Source of the DNA: Ectocarpus siliculosus
Taxonomy: Eukaryota > Sar > Phaeophyceae > Ectocarpales > Ectocarpaceae
Assembly: GCA_000310025.1 (NCBI GenBank)
Contig: FN648527.1
Coordinates: forward strand, 113,282 to 177,281
Direction: 5' to 3'
Length of the DNA: 64,000 nt
Below the pieces are notes generated by a model that saw nothing but the letters and a program-made list of their open reading frames with translations, had not been told where the DNA came from and searched no databases. Made by a program: the position numbers and the translations under genes. This document shows, piece after piece, positions 22,405 to 33,440 of this stretch. Within the stretch, counting starts at the first letter, position 1; the number at the start of each line of letters is the position of its first letter.

Positions 22405-22815
22405 TCTACTGCGGACGGTCTCTGTAGTACTGTAGTCGGCCTTCGAAATGAAATGGTCGAGAGGTGGTGTACTACAGTACGACATGTAGAACATGATTGA
22501 CAGCTTCGACCGTAGCCAGCCGCGCAACACACGTCGGCCGTTCTCGCAGACGACCTACTCGACATCTGTCACACCTTATGCCCCCCTCGCCAACTGGGGG
22601 CGCGGGGACAATCTTTCACCCTCCTGTGACCTCTCGCTATTCGCGAACATCTTCACGTTTTCATTGCGTCCCAATGCACCGTCCCTTCTTGTACTTCTAA
22701 CGTATCATCCTCCTTCTTCTTATTCCAAACTTCCCCCCGAACCCTCACCGTCATTCATCCCGGTGTGGCCGCCCTGCCCATTGGGGGGCGGATGGCCACA
22801 ACCCGGTCAACCATT
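22405..22815 (+). repeat. Dispersed ~400-bp repeat, plus-strand copy
   Basis: Matches the reverse complement of 33055-33440 over its length, including 'cgaccgtagccagccgc', 'cagacgacctac', 'ttcaccctcctgtg' and 'accctcaccgtcat.catccc'. It ends in a CCCATTGGGG palindrome between C/G runs. Probably an unclassified interspersed element. Confidence 0.8.
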
Positions 22816-25160
22816 AACCCTAGTTCCTACTACCGCCGAGAATGTTTGCTGATCTACGTGCATCTGGTCACGCACGAATACAGCCAAATACTCTTGGGTT
22901 GACATCACTCAGGACGCGCTCGGACGTTCTGCTCATTTGGTTGCATGCGAGCGGACCCCAATCGACGCAGCTTTCCTCTCCCTGAAAGATGAGCCGGCGG
23001 GAGATTGACGGGAGGGGAGAGAGGAACAGGTCGTACAACCTGCATTCTCTCCCGTCCGAACATGGAATAAGAAGTGTTCTTGTGGTGAACTGTTGTACAC
23101 TACAGTAGTAGCCTCCCTCTAGACGATCAGCCTGGAAGACCGGCACCAGCAGAAGGCGGTCTGTAGTTATTCATCGTACCCGAGGAACTCGGTACGATGA
23201 ATCGAAAGGCTTCAACGTGTCTTTGATGGAGACAAAAGAAAAAGCCAGGCGCATGAGACATATGGATGCAGCAGCGCATGTATAGTTGTAGTAGAGTGAA
23301 ATATGTGGAGACCACGGACGAAATATTGTCGGGCGAAAGAAGGAAGATGGAAGATCTCAGCCATGATGATGCTGGCCCAACTGTTGGGCACGGGAAGGGC
23401 CGTGCGTGAGCGGTGTGTGTGTGATCCACTGGATGGAAGGGGGTAAAACACCTTTCTGTGCGCCAGACCAGGTAATACGATATGGGAAGGAAACACGCCC
23501 TCAAAATCAAACAAACAAACAAACAACCGTTGTCTGCTGTGAACTTGGACAGTTGGCGGGGCGCTGGCTCTCATGCTTATCGACGGTGGCCCCCCGCGCC
23601 TTCGATGTCTCGGAAGGCATACTGGTGTATATGAACTATTGCTGTTGATGTTGGAAGAATGTGTGAAGGGAGGGCGGCGACCTGCCTTATGGGGGCTGCC
23701 ACCTGTGCAAACAAGGATATTAACCCGTTCAATACATGAATTTCATGTTTGGGGCAGGACCCATGGGACCCCAACAATACTGTCACAAAATATGAAAGAA
23801 GGGGGGGGAGATCCGAGAGGGACGAAAATAGTATAGCTAGACGAAATACAATACTTGGGAATACGGCAGAGTAAGAATGGGAGAGTTCGCGAACCCTATA
23901 CAGCAGCGTACGTACACTACATCGAGGAAGCTATTTGCCGCGCAACCAAGGCTTCTCGAGGCCTTCTCATGTAGTCTCGATGGAGTCGGCCTCACGCTTC
24001 ACGAACCCTACGCATACAAACAAATTTACTACATACAAACAAATTCATTACGGAGCATGGCTGAAAATGGTGGTGGAGTACACTGCTGTACCTATGAAGA
24101 GCCGGAAAGGGCAGGGACGGAGGGCGGGGAGAAGGGAGAATCATGGGCGAAGGCATCGACTATGTAGTAGGCGTTTCCTCCGCCCTTGATATCTGCACTC
24201 TTTGACGTGGAAAGCAGTAGTTGGTGGCTTGCGCCTCACTCGCGTTTACGGCGCACGCCGACAGTGATATTATTTTTGTTTGAGAGCATGGTTGAGATGG
24301 ACGAAGGGATGGCAGTTGCAACGAAGTCAACTTGAATGCCAACGTCAAAGTTCGATGTAGACGTTTGTAGCCGCGTAGATGCACAAGGCCGAACCATGTA
24401 CTGCAGCAAGACCAGGGGCAGCGATCGCGGCAGTTGACATGCGCCCGGGAAACCCTGCTGGACATGCGGTTCGGCAAAACTGTCCAAAGCAACATAATGC
24501 GCATGAAAGATACACAAACATGGCCCGCAGAATCTATTCTTCGAAGATGCGTCGTGCTCACGAACGAGAGCAACGATGATCTTGTTGCCGTCCGTGCATC
24601 TTAGCGAATGAGGGATGCGTACGGGTTAGTGTGTGTCGAACAATAACACACAGAGACAGTATACCTCCGAGATTCCCGCAGTGGTACGTTACAACAGCAG
24701 TCTGAGGAATACAAACCATCGAGGTGGGAAGCACCGTGCGGCACGAAAGATATAATACAAACATTGTGATACGCCCTCGGGCCCTTCTTTCTCTGTTCAA
24801 CCGCCCCGTTCGGGTGGCGACACAGACAATGCCTACTCTTGTCGGCCCCAGGACGCGGAAGCTTCTCAACCTCGGGGAGGATTTATCATCTGAGATTCTC
24901 CACCGAACCATGCTCTAGACTCCTCGAGATTAGCAGTGTAGCTGGAGATAAGCATTGCCGGCCGGGTCGGGCAAGGGGTGGGGGAGTGAAATAAAACTTT
25001 CACGGACATTGGTTTGAAAAGCTGAAGTGAAATCTTCAAAATTGCTGCTTCTTTTTGCGAAGGGGCGGCGTGCTTGCTAACAATAGCTTTATTGAGACGC
25101 CCCGATAGGGGTGTTGTTTTGTTAAAGCAAGAAGAAATGCTGATTAGAGGGATCGTGATG
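22816..25160. other. No gene seen
   Basis: Several frames of 90-140 codons on both strands overlap one another without recognisable domains. A strong hairpin at 23169-23202 is listed separately. Nothing else supported. Confidence 0.45.
23169..23202. other. 34-nt near-perfect hairpin
   Basis: ATTCATCGTACC pairs with GGTACGATGAAT; inside, GAG pairs with CTC around a GAA loop, with one bulged C. It is isolated, with no T-run after it, so it does not look like a bacterial-type terminator. Confidence 0.8.
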
Positions 25161-25162
25161 TA

Positions 25163-25187
25163 CCGTAGGTTGCATAAGATATCACAC
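25163..25187 (+). repeat. Left TIR of the pogo-type element
   Basis: 25-bp terminal inverted repeat, 24/25 identical to the right end. The variant base is T here and C at the right end. Confidence 0.93.
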
Positions 25188-25405
25188 TTTCATTAGATAC
25201 CACACCCCCTCAGAAAACGTACACAATACCACACCCGTGTGCTATTTTTTTCAGCCCCCCAAAAAACGTCATTTTATCACACGGTGACATAAGATACCAC
25301 ACCCCCTGAAGTTGGGCCGCATTAAATCGACGGAGCCCCTGCTTATCACACGGTGTGACAACGTGAGGACAGAGATCACGACCACACCACCTGCTCGCAA
25401 GAGCC

Positions 25406-28400
25406 ATGGAGGCGGACAATGTCGTGGAGGGTGGTGCAGTTAGGAACCCTGCTGAAAGCCCCGCGGCTCAGACTGCAGTGGGTAAGACTCCAGCGGCGGC
25501 CCCACGCTCCATAGCGTCCTACTTTCCACCCGCCCCGGGGGAACGTGGGGCTGCTCGGACGACTCCCTCAGCAGCCGCACATGACACCGCACGTACTGCT
25601 GAGGCCCGCTCAAAAGAATCTACTGCTACTGAGACTCCCACAGCACCGGCTGCGCCTGCCACCGCGGGTGCCGCCGAAACCTGCGAAGCAGAACCTACTG
25701 CTGAGAATCCCGCAGCACCCACACCCACACCCGAAAAGGCAGCTCTCCCGCCAACCACCAACACCCTGAGCGCGGCTACTGCTGAGAATCCTGCAGCAGC
25801 ACCGCGCTGCGGAGAACCATCGTGCACCAACAAGCCCTTGTGGGCAGAGCCAGGGAAGGATATGCCGGAGTTTTGCGGCAGGCATGCGAAGTCTGGCGAC
25901 GTCTACATCAAAATAAGGTGTGCGCAGAGCGTCTTGCAGTTTGCAGCACATGGGTGTTTGTGAGGATTCTCATGGCTCAAGCAAACCAAAGAACATGCCA
26001 CGCCTGATTGCCTGATCGATAACCAGATCGAAAAATAATGTGATTTTGACGTCGTGTCGTCGCGCTCGCCTCACTGCACATTGGCATGTACACACTACAT
26101 TTACATGTAGTTCATATATTCTGGTGTGGGCGAAATGTTTACTGGATTGTTTTTGTCACACACACGACACGTTTCCGCATACCGTTTTTTGTGTTTGTGA
26201 TGTTTCGGTAGGAAGACTGCGAAACCCATACCCAACACGTGCAAATATGTACACATAACCTCGACAGCAGTTCGTGCCTGTTTGTGTGAGATACGAAATA
26301 GGTGCCGTCAGCTGCTCACCCTCTGTACCTTGCATGCGTGGACGCCATGACTCTCAACCTGGTGGCCGTTGTCAGAGCTATCCGCTAGCCATCGTATTTT
26401 TGGTACGTTTGCCTGATGGTCGTTGGAGCGAGCGCATTGTTACAGATACTGCACTTAACGACACGTATGCTACATGTTTTGTTGCTTCCTCGAACTCATG
26501 CGCTTTTCAGGAACGTGCACCTGCCTGAAGCACCGACGACAGCAGCCGCAACGGCGCCCGTCGGTGACGCCATGTTTCCTGGAGAGTCAGAGGAGTGGAC
26601 AGATGGTTTCGGTGGGCGTCTCGACGGCACGCCGGCCGAGGGCAAGGGCAAGGGCAAGAGGAAAAGAGAGCCGCTGGAATTGGAGCCACCAAACTTCCCC
26701 ATTAAGTTTGGTGGTGGCCAGAAACGCAAGCGGTACGATTTGGAATTCAAAGTAAACGCCATTAAGTACGCGACCATGCAAAGCCCGGGGGCGCAGGGGC
26801 CTAATGGAACCATCGGTGTGTCGTATGCGCAACGAGTGCTTGGGATTCCCGAGAAGATCACACTCTCTGAGTGGATAAAAGACAGAACAAAGTACGAGAA
26901 GCAGCTGGAACAGGCAGACCAGCTCGGGGCCAAACGGAAGAAAAAAGCCCGGAGCGTGAAGTCGTTCAACACGGGGAGGGTTAGGTCAAACGCTGAGGCC
27001 GAGCTCGAACTTCTCGACTGGATCAACGATGTTCGTTCGGAAGCCATCTCTGCCCGCGTCTCTACAAGGATGATCAAGAACAAGGCGGTATCGCTCAACT
27101 CGCTTTGGTTCGGCCCGAGGCCTGCAGCGAACGACCTGGAGGGCAGTAGAAAGTACCGCAACAAGCAGACTCACTGGTGCAGGAGGTTCCTTAGGAAGAA
27201 CCGGTTGTCATTCCGGGCGGTTACCAGGCAAGGCCAGAAACTCCCTTCCGGGTGGCCTGCGATTGCCATGAAAGCCGTCAAGGAATGGAGGGCGCTTCGT
27301 CACGGAGGAATCGACGGTGGGGGAGGACGGAGCATGGGGGGGGCAACGAGCAGTGCGCCTTCGAAGCCACCTCTGTTGTTCAAGGAGGAGCAGAGCTACA
27401 GCATGGATGAAACTGCTGTGTGGATGGAGCCCGCTGGCACGTCGACCGTGGCGGTGAGTTCAATAGTGTTGCTTCGAGTCATGTGCCTGTCTGGTCGTTT
27501 CTTGGCATTCCGTGCAAACAGTGGGCATTGTGATGCAATATTTCTTGCCGTACCTACTCAGTGTCCAGCCAGTAAGGCTAGACGACGTTGGTGTTGTGCT
27601 TATGCCGGGTTAGAAGTTTCTTACCATTCGCATCCATCATCGCTGTACTGCAAAACCCATACGTTACTTTGTGCGTGAAGAGCTGTCATTCTCATCTACA
27701 AAATCGACCTTTTTCGTCGCCTCTGCTTTCTCTATTGTTTTTTGCTTCTTATTTTTGTCGTTCGCAGCACACCGGTCAGAAAGAGGTGGCCATCAAAACC
27801 GGTGGAAAGGAAAAGTTGCGGATCACTGCCGTGCTTGCAGCAAACATGAAGGGCGGCAAACTCCCGCCGCTGCTCATCTTCAAGGGTAAGCCTACGGCGC
27901 CGGGCAAAACCCCCGCTGCCAACAGCATCGAACGAGAGTTCAAGGTGGGCAAGGACAAGAAGGGGGTAGTATACCCTCAGAGCGTTGTGTACGCCGTGGA
28001 CGACAAGGCGTGGCACACGCAGCGCGTCTTCAGAGATGTTTGGCTCCCCCAAGTGTGGAACCGGCGCCCGGGTCGCGAGGGGGTCCTGGGCAACTACCGT
28101 CAGCCGGACACGCTGCTATCGTGGGACGATTACACCGTGCACAAGACAGCCCTGTGCAAGGAAGCGATGGATAAGTCCAACACGACGCTGTTTTTTGTCC
28201 CCGGAGGCCTAACGCCCAAGATCCAGCCTTGCGATGGACTTATCAACAAGCTGTTCAAGTCCAACATTTCCAGGCTCTACGATGACCACATGGCCTCCAC
28301 CGACGCCGTGCGCAACGACCGCGGCTACCCGGATCCCCCATCGAGGGGATTGCTCGCGCAGTGGGTGAAGAAAGCGTGGGATGAAGTGGACCCTGAGAGC

Positions 28401-28703
28401 ATCCGTTCGAGCTGGAGGAAGGCTGGCATGACCCTTGCCTTCGATGGATCTGAGGACGAGGCGTGGGCCAACAAGGAGCTCAACTCCGACGCCCAAGGGA
28501 AACCACTTCGTGCAGACGGCGATGCGGCCGCTGCCGGCGTGGAGGAGGCTGGCCCATCGGAGGAGGGGGAGACGATGGCCGACTTGTTGGAGGTGTTGGA
28601 AATCGACGACGATGACAGCTCGGGAGATGGCGAAGGCAACGATGACTCGGAGGTTGAGGTCATGGCAGACTTGCCGGGGGCGGACGTTGTTTGCATAGAC
28701 TGA
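25406..28703 (+). CDS. EsV-1-7/pogo-type DDD transposase fusion, three exons
   Basis: Exons 25406-25917, 26511-27453 and 27768-28703. Introns are GT-AG (phases 2 and 0), and splicing gives an uninterrupted 796-residue frame. Residues 35-40 (SIASYF) resemble a PCNA-binding PIP box, followed by an Ala/Pro/Thr-rich linker. C135, C140, C157 and H160 make a perfect C-X4-C-X16-C-X2-H EsV-1-7 motif. A basic stretch (~215-245) leads to a psq-like helix-turn-helix (~243-300, '[15 protein letters not shown]', 'SEWIK') and a CENP-B-type HTH (~330-405, '[20 protein letters not shown]'). The DDE_1 core follows with D470 (SMDETAVW), D605 (LLSWDD) and D641 (QPCD), spacing DD35D. The C-terminus is acidic ([11 protein letters not shown]). 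Role: nuclear cut-and-paste transposition of this element. The EsV-1-7 exon is joined by splicing, so alternative products are possible. Confidence 0.88.
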
Positions 28704-29164
28704 GGTGTCTTGTCTGGTATCTACCTACCGTAGTTGCATGCCATGGTCAAGTCAACCAAAGCTGCTATTCGAGCCAATTTGTCCTGGGTTTCATATGTTT
28801 CGGTAGTCGCTTGTCCTCTTGGTTTCTAGCTTTGGTTGATACGTAGCTGGCACTTGCTTGCGTCCTATGTGGTTCCAGCTTGAGTGTTGGATGCAAGTCT
28901 TGCAAGTGGTTGCGTCGTCCAGGTACCTGTGTGCTGTCGTTTTGTCGCACACAACACCGGCACAACCGCTCTGAGGTGTCGGTTCTACGTCTTCGTTGTG
29001 TACCTATGCGAAGAATTTCCAAAGGATACTGCGAAAATGCACGTGGGAAAGCATTTACGTGATGGAGTGGTGTGAGCCATCCTAGCTATCACACCTGTTT
29101 ACACCCCTTGACGCCCTTTGTACGTGGGTGCCTCCTGTAAGCGCACCGCATCACTCGAGCGACA

Positions 29165-29460
29165 TTATTATCACACCCCCGTAGGTAGGGTCTTGTGGGC
29201 GCACTGCAACCACACGGGCGACATTATCACACCCCCGTCAGGCCGGGTCCTGTGAGCGCGTATCATCACACGGGCGAAGTTATCACACCCCCTTGTTATC
29301 ACACCCCCTGTAAGCCGGGTCCTGTGAGCGCGCTTCATCACACGGGCGACGGTATCACACCCCCTTGTTATCACACCCCCTGTTGGTGAGACTCTGTGAG
29401 TACACTTTGTCACACGGGTGACATAAGATATCACACCCCCTACAGAATACCACACCCGTG
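29165..29460 (+). repeat. Subterminal repeats of the pogo-type element
   Basis: Five to six copies of 'tatcacaccccc' alternate with 'gggtcctgtgagcgcg' and 'tcacacgggcga', with a ~55-70 bp period. The same words occur at the left end (25180-25310). Arrays like this often bind the transposase. Confidence 0.8.
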
Positions 29461-29497
29461 TGATAACTTTCGTCCTCCCGAAAATGTTATCACACGG

Positions 29498-29522
29498 GTG
29501 TGGTATCTTATGCAACCTACGG
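29498..29522 (-). repeat. Right TIR of the pogo-type element
   Basis: 25-bp terminal inverted repeat followed by TA. Confidence 0.93.
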
Positions 29523-29524
29523 TA

Positions 29525-30229
29525 CATGTACGTGCGGGAAAACACAAAATGTCTGCAGAATGTGTCTGGTGTCTTGTGTCGCGATACACGCCCAGGGAGG
29601 CCATTTCACCATCTAGGCACCAAATCGCAATCTGAGACTTGTGCACAACGAGTAGCACTTTGCCCGAGCGCTCTCTTCTGCTACCCTTTCAATTCGTCGC
29701 CGGTGCCGTGATGCCGGGAAGCGAGTGTCCCCGCCCGAAAGCCCAGCCAGGCGCGATTTGTTTTGGTTCCCCACTGCTGTGTGCTCAGCAGCTAGCTCCG
29801 ACTGCGATGTCAAGACACACACTGCACAGAGACAGGGAAACGACATGGACATGGGGAGCGGGAGATGCACACACCACCGGGAGAGCCAGCGGTAGAGTGT
29901 GCCGTATACTATACGGCCGTCAGCTATCGGCGGAGGAAGCGAGAGGAGAGGACAAGACGCGTCGTTTGATTGTGTCGTGCGTTTTGAAGAGCAGCAGGGT
30001 AGTTCTGTCATCAGCAAGAGCGAGGATAGAGGTCCCCCAGAGAAGATGGAGAACCAACTAACACACTGCCAGAAATTAATGATGCATGAACTGCTGGAAA
30101 CCTCTGTAAATTGTGTGCGAGGGACTAGGGTGCCACAAGTTTGAGTTGCTCCGGATCAAAGCTCGAACCAGGGAAGAGAGGACGTTTTTGTTGCGCTACA
30201 ACAGCAGCTGCTCATAACCCCCCTGGTAT
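29525..30229. other. No gene seen
   Basis: Overlapping frames of up to 140 codons on both strands with no domain or splice support. Confidence 0.45.
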
Positions 30230-30510
30230 TCAATTCAATATGTAGCTGATGGTCAACACCACCCCCCTTCTCTTGCTGATGACGAACACCCTCCCTCTCC
30301 AGCTGACGATGACCACCACGTCCCCTCTCTAGCACCACCTCCCAACTCTAGCTGATGTTGAACACCACCCCCCTTTCTTCTAACTGACGATGAACACGAC
30401 CCCCCAACTCTAGCTGATGATGAACAGCACCCCGCCCATTTTAGCTGATGATGATGAAGATCACCCCCGCTCTTTACTGATGATGATGAACACGACAACC
30501 CCCAACTCGA
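30230..30510 (+). repeat. Minisatellite, about 35-40 bp unit
   Basis: Seven or so degenerate units of the form 'ctctagctgatgatgaacac' followed by 'cacccccc'. The C-runs and GATGA triplets are conserved, the lengths vary. Confidence 0.85.
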
Positions 30511-30569
30511 CACTGCTGCTGTGTGGAATGAACGGGCCTATGTTAGCAACGCACGAGCCTACTGCAGGT

Positions 30570-30894
30570 ACATATTTCCACGCCCGAACTAGTAGGCATA
30601 GTGCTGACGTTTTCGCGCAATGCCACAATTACAGCATCGACACGAGACAAAACGACAAATTATTCAAGGCGAAGAAAGCTCGAAAGTTTTCGGAAGGCTA
30701 TAAGTCTACTGCTGCTGTAGGCAGGCAGAGCTTGCCCGCCGTTCTTCAACTTATCGAGACCATACCTGAAAAGGTAGGGTTTCGGGATTCGTGTCGAATC
30801 TTGCAGCTGTTGCCTAGCTGTGATGAGGGGAGATGTGCGTGGTGTATGGTGGGTGTGCCTGGCCTATTAGTTCGTGACCAACAAATCGTTCAGG
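30570..30894 (+). CDS. Possible exon of an unrecognised gene
   Basis: An open block from an AG at 30568 to a good donor at 30894 (GTTCAG|GTAAGAAG). The translation looks coding towards its end: 'NDKLFKAKKARKFSEGYKST', 'RQSLPAVLQLIETIPEKVGF', then a C..C-containing part (EGRCAWCMVGVPG). No ATG or partner exon can be assigned; the frame at 31059-31270 (ILRMWKRRFVRLFSAAQSTK) could be one. Family not recognised. Confidence 0.3.
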
Positions 30895-31389
30895 TAAGAA
30901 GAAACAAACAGGTTGATGCTTTTGTGCTTCTATAATCTGGCAACGAATTCATCTGTTATGTGTTCGGAAAAAATATCGCATTTTCCCCAGTATAACCGGA
31001 GAGTTTATCCCTGTCAATCAATCATGTTGTTGTCGTAAGGTCAACCGTTGACTTTTTCGTGATCGGCAAGACGGCGACGGGTCATCGAGGCCAGGGCTGC
31101 ACGCACACGATTCTGAGGATGTGGAAGAGAAGGTTCGTTCGATTGTTCTCCGCCGCCCAATCAACCAAGTTGCCTGCGCCAGTCGATCTCTGCAATCAGA
31201 TCGTGCGGGCGGAAAAGCCTGCTGTGGTGCAATCGGGCCGCTTTTCTTGGAACTGGGGAATTACCGGATAACTACGGGTAAAGGTGTGGTATGGAACAGC
31301 GCTGGTGTGAATGGAGTACAATCATGCGTACTACTTGAAAAGAGACTCTGTGGAAAAGAGCGGGAAATGTTTGAAAGGGTACTGAACTA

Positions 31390-31606
31390 CCGTATATGAC
31401 ACAAGATAACACACCCCCTTGGCCGATTTTCAAAGCTCAATTTCTCAACAGCAGGAAGAGTCACAGCGCCGAAAACGGCGGCGTTGGAACCGTCTCGTCG
31501 AGAGCTGTTCGAAAACGTATTGTTTCGTTTATGCATCCTCTTCGTCGTGGAGTAATCGAGCTTTGGAAATCGGTCCAGGGGGTGTGTTATCTTGTGTCAT
31601 ATACGG
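31390..31606. mobile_element. 217-bp MITE with ~29-bp perfect TIRs
   Basis: The left end CCGTATATGACACAAGATAA continues CACACCCCC and is repeated without mismatch on the reverse strand at the right end. TA flanks both sides (31388-31389 and 31607-31608). The pattern CCGTA...AAGATA.CACACCC is shared with the pogo element at 25163-29522. There is no coding content. A diverged relative lies at 1-113. Confidence 0.92.
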
Positions 31607-31608
31607 TA

Positions 31609-32079
31609 TCCAAATATAGTCGGTGAATAAGTTTGAGAGATTTGGATAAAATTTTCAGGTTCTCGGAACGCATGTATTGACCGTCAGCAGAGTTGAGGTT
31701 GAGAGTAAGATGTTGAGAGTTTGTGAACATGTGTGTGGACGAAGAGACACGCACACAAGGTCAGTACAACTAATAAACAGGACACTCGATCGCAGCTCTC
31801 CTGGAGTTAAACATTCCCACGACAAGACCCTTGGTATCATCACAAATACATACGTTGTGGGAAACGCCTCCCGATCCCCTGATACTGCCAACGGCGGTTT
31901 CCGTGAAAAAGATTTTTCAAATTTTCGAACGTTTTCAGAAAACAATGATATTCAGATTCCCCATAAACTTCCATAAACAAAGTCGCCACTAATTTTGCCA
32001 CCATGTCGTTCCGATTTCCTATAATTACAGGTATACAAGGGCGATCGACGGTGATGATCGACGGAGCGACGGCGGTGCG
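31609..32079. other. No gene seen
   Basis: Short frames. A local inverted echo of 'tttcagaaaa/gaaaat' words near 31640 and 31935. Nothing supported. Confidence 0.45.
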
Positions 32080-32800
32080 ACCGACGAAGGCGGCCGAAGG
32101 CCACCCGATCGACCGACCGACAGACCGACCGACCCTACCCAACCCTACCCAACCCAACCCAACCCAACCTAACGGCGACGAACGACGAAGCGACGGCAGC
32201 GCGATCGACGGCGGCGACCCAACCCCAACCCCAACACAACCCCAACCCCAACCCCAACGCCAACCCCAACCCAACCCACCCCAACCCAATATAACCCAAA
32301 ACCACAGAGAGACACGGTCGGTCGGGTGGAGTTTCGTTTGGTTTGCAGAAAGCGAGGATGGTGGAGACGATAAACACTTCGCCACAAACATGTAGATAGA
32401 AGAGTGACGCAGAGGAGCCGAGTGACCACGAAGAATCCGCCGTACGAACCAGGCCGTCCGATCGACCGACCAACACCAGCAACCGACATAACCTACCCTA
32501 CCCCTACGAACAACCGATCGACCAAACCCACACCCTCCACCCTACCCAACCAAACCCAAGACCCGACCCAATCAACCGACCGACCGACCGACCGACCGAC
32601 CGACCGAACAACCAGCCCAACCCTACCCTACGTAACGCTACGCTACCCAGGTCAGAACCGAACCCAACCCCAACCCGGCCGACCGACCGTCCGTCCGACC
32701 CAAACGCACCCTACCCCAACCTAACCCGCGCCCGAGCCAACCCTACCCCATCCTACCCCACCCAAAATACAACCCATCCCCCACCTGACCGACCGAGTGG
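32080..32800 (+). repeat. Microsatellite cluster (CCAACC/CCCTA and CGAC types)
   Basis: Blocks of (CGAC)n (32110-32135, 32575-32610, 32680-32700) alternate with CCAACCC/CCCTACCC blocks (32135-32175, 32215-32305, 32490-32570, 32650-32770). The long frames here are by-products of the stop-free repeats. Confidence 0.9.
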
Positions 32801-33054
32801 TTTGGAAGCTAAAAATATACTTCTAGTTGAATAGCCAGCTTAATTTGTTTTAAACGCGAAATAATACATCGCCTAAATGTACGTCGATCATCATCATCTT
32901 GTCTCTTTTCCGGAATTACTTTTTTTCAACACGATGAACAGCGCATCCACCTCAAATATTTCCTTGCAGAGGGTACAGCATAATTCAGAACACACAGGCA
33001 GAGGTACAGACCACGCTACTTCGTCGCACTTTTCTTCGTACCTACTACGGTTAC

Positions 33055-33440
33055 GGATTGACCCCCCGCCTCCCAATGGGGCGACCGGCCACACCGGGAT
33101 GGATGACGGTGAGGGTTTGAGGGGAAGTTAGGAATATGAGGAAGGAAGACGACACGTTATAAGTACAGTAAGGGACGGTGTATCGAGACGCAATGAAGAC
33201 GTCAAGACATGAAGACGTTCGCGAAGAGCGAAAGGGCACAGGAGGGTGAAGGATCCCCCCGCGCCCTCCGTGGACGGGGGGGGAAAAGATGTACCTGATA
33301 TCGGGTAGGTCGTCTGCCTGAACGGGCTACGTGTGTTAAGCGGCTGGCTACGGTCGATGTTGTTATTCATTGTCTACATGATGTACTGTAGTACAGTAAT
33401 TCGGAACCACCTCTTGACCATTTCAGCGTCCGCAGTTAAG
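33055..33440 (-). repeat. Dispersed ~400-bp repeat, minus-strand copy
   Basis: Inverted partner of 22405-22815, with the same CCCAATGGGG palindrome at its end (33075) and homology continuing past 'ctactgtagtacag' to about 33440. Confidence 0.8.

Larger units (their letters stand above)
25163..29522 (+). mobile_element. Complete pogo-type DNA transposon, 4360 bp
   Basis: The left terminus at 25163 is CCGTAGGTTGCATAAGATA followed by YCACAC. The right terminus (ending 29522, reverse strand) is the same, 24 of 25 bases. Both ends abut TA (25161-25162 and 29523-29524), the Tc1/mariner/pogo target duplication. Subterminal regions at both ends carry many 'tatcacaccccc' words, denser on the right. 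The interior holds a three-exon gene with an uninterrupted frame after splicing (25406-28703). Matching TIRs, TSD and an open transposase together suggest a recent insertion that may still be competent. Confidence 0.93.

Noticed and set aside
25406-25917. Integrated Ectocarpus-type virus, from the EsV-1-7 motif
   Set aside because: The motif is inside a TA-flanked transposon gene and no viral core gene is seen nearby.
32003-32724. Long Pro/Thr/Arg frames as proteins
   Set aside because: They are translations of CCAACCC and CGAC microsatellites, open in several frames.
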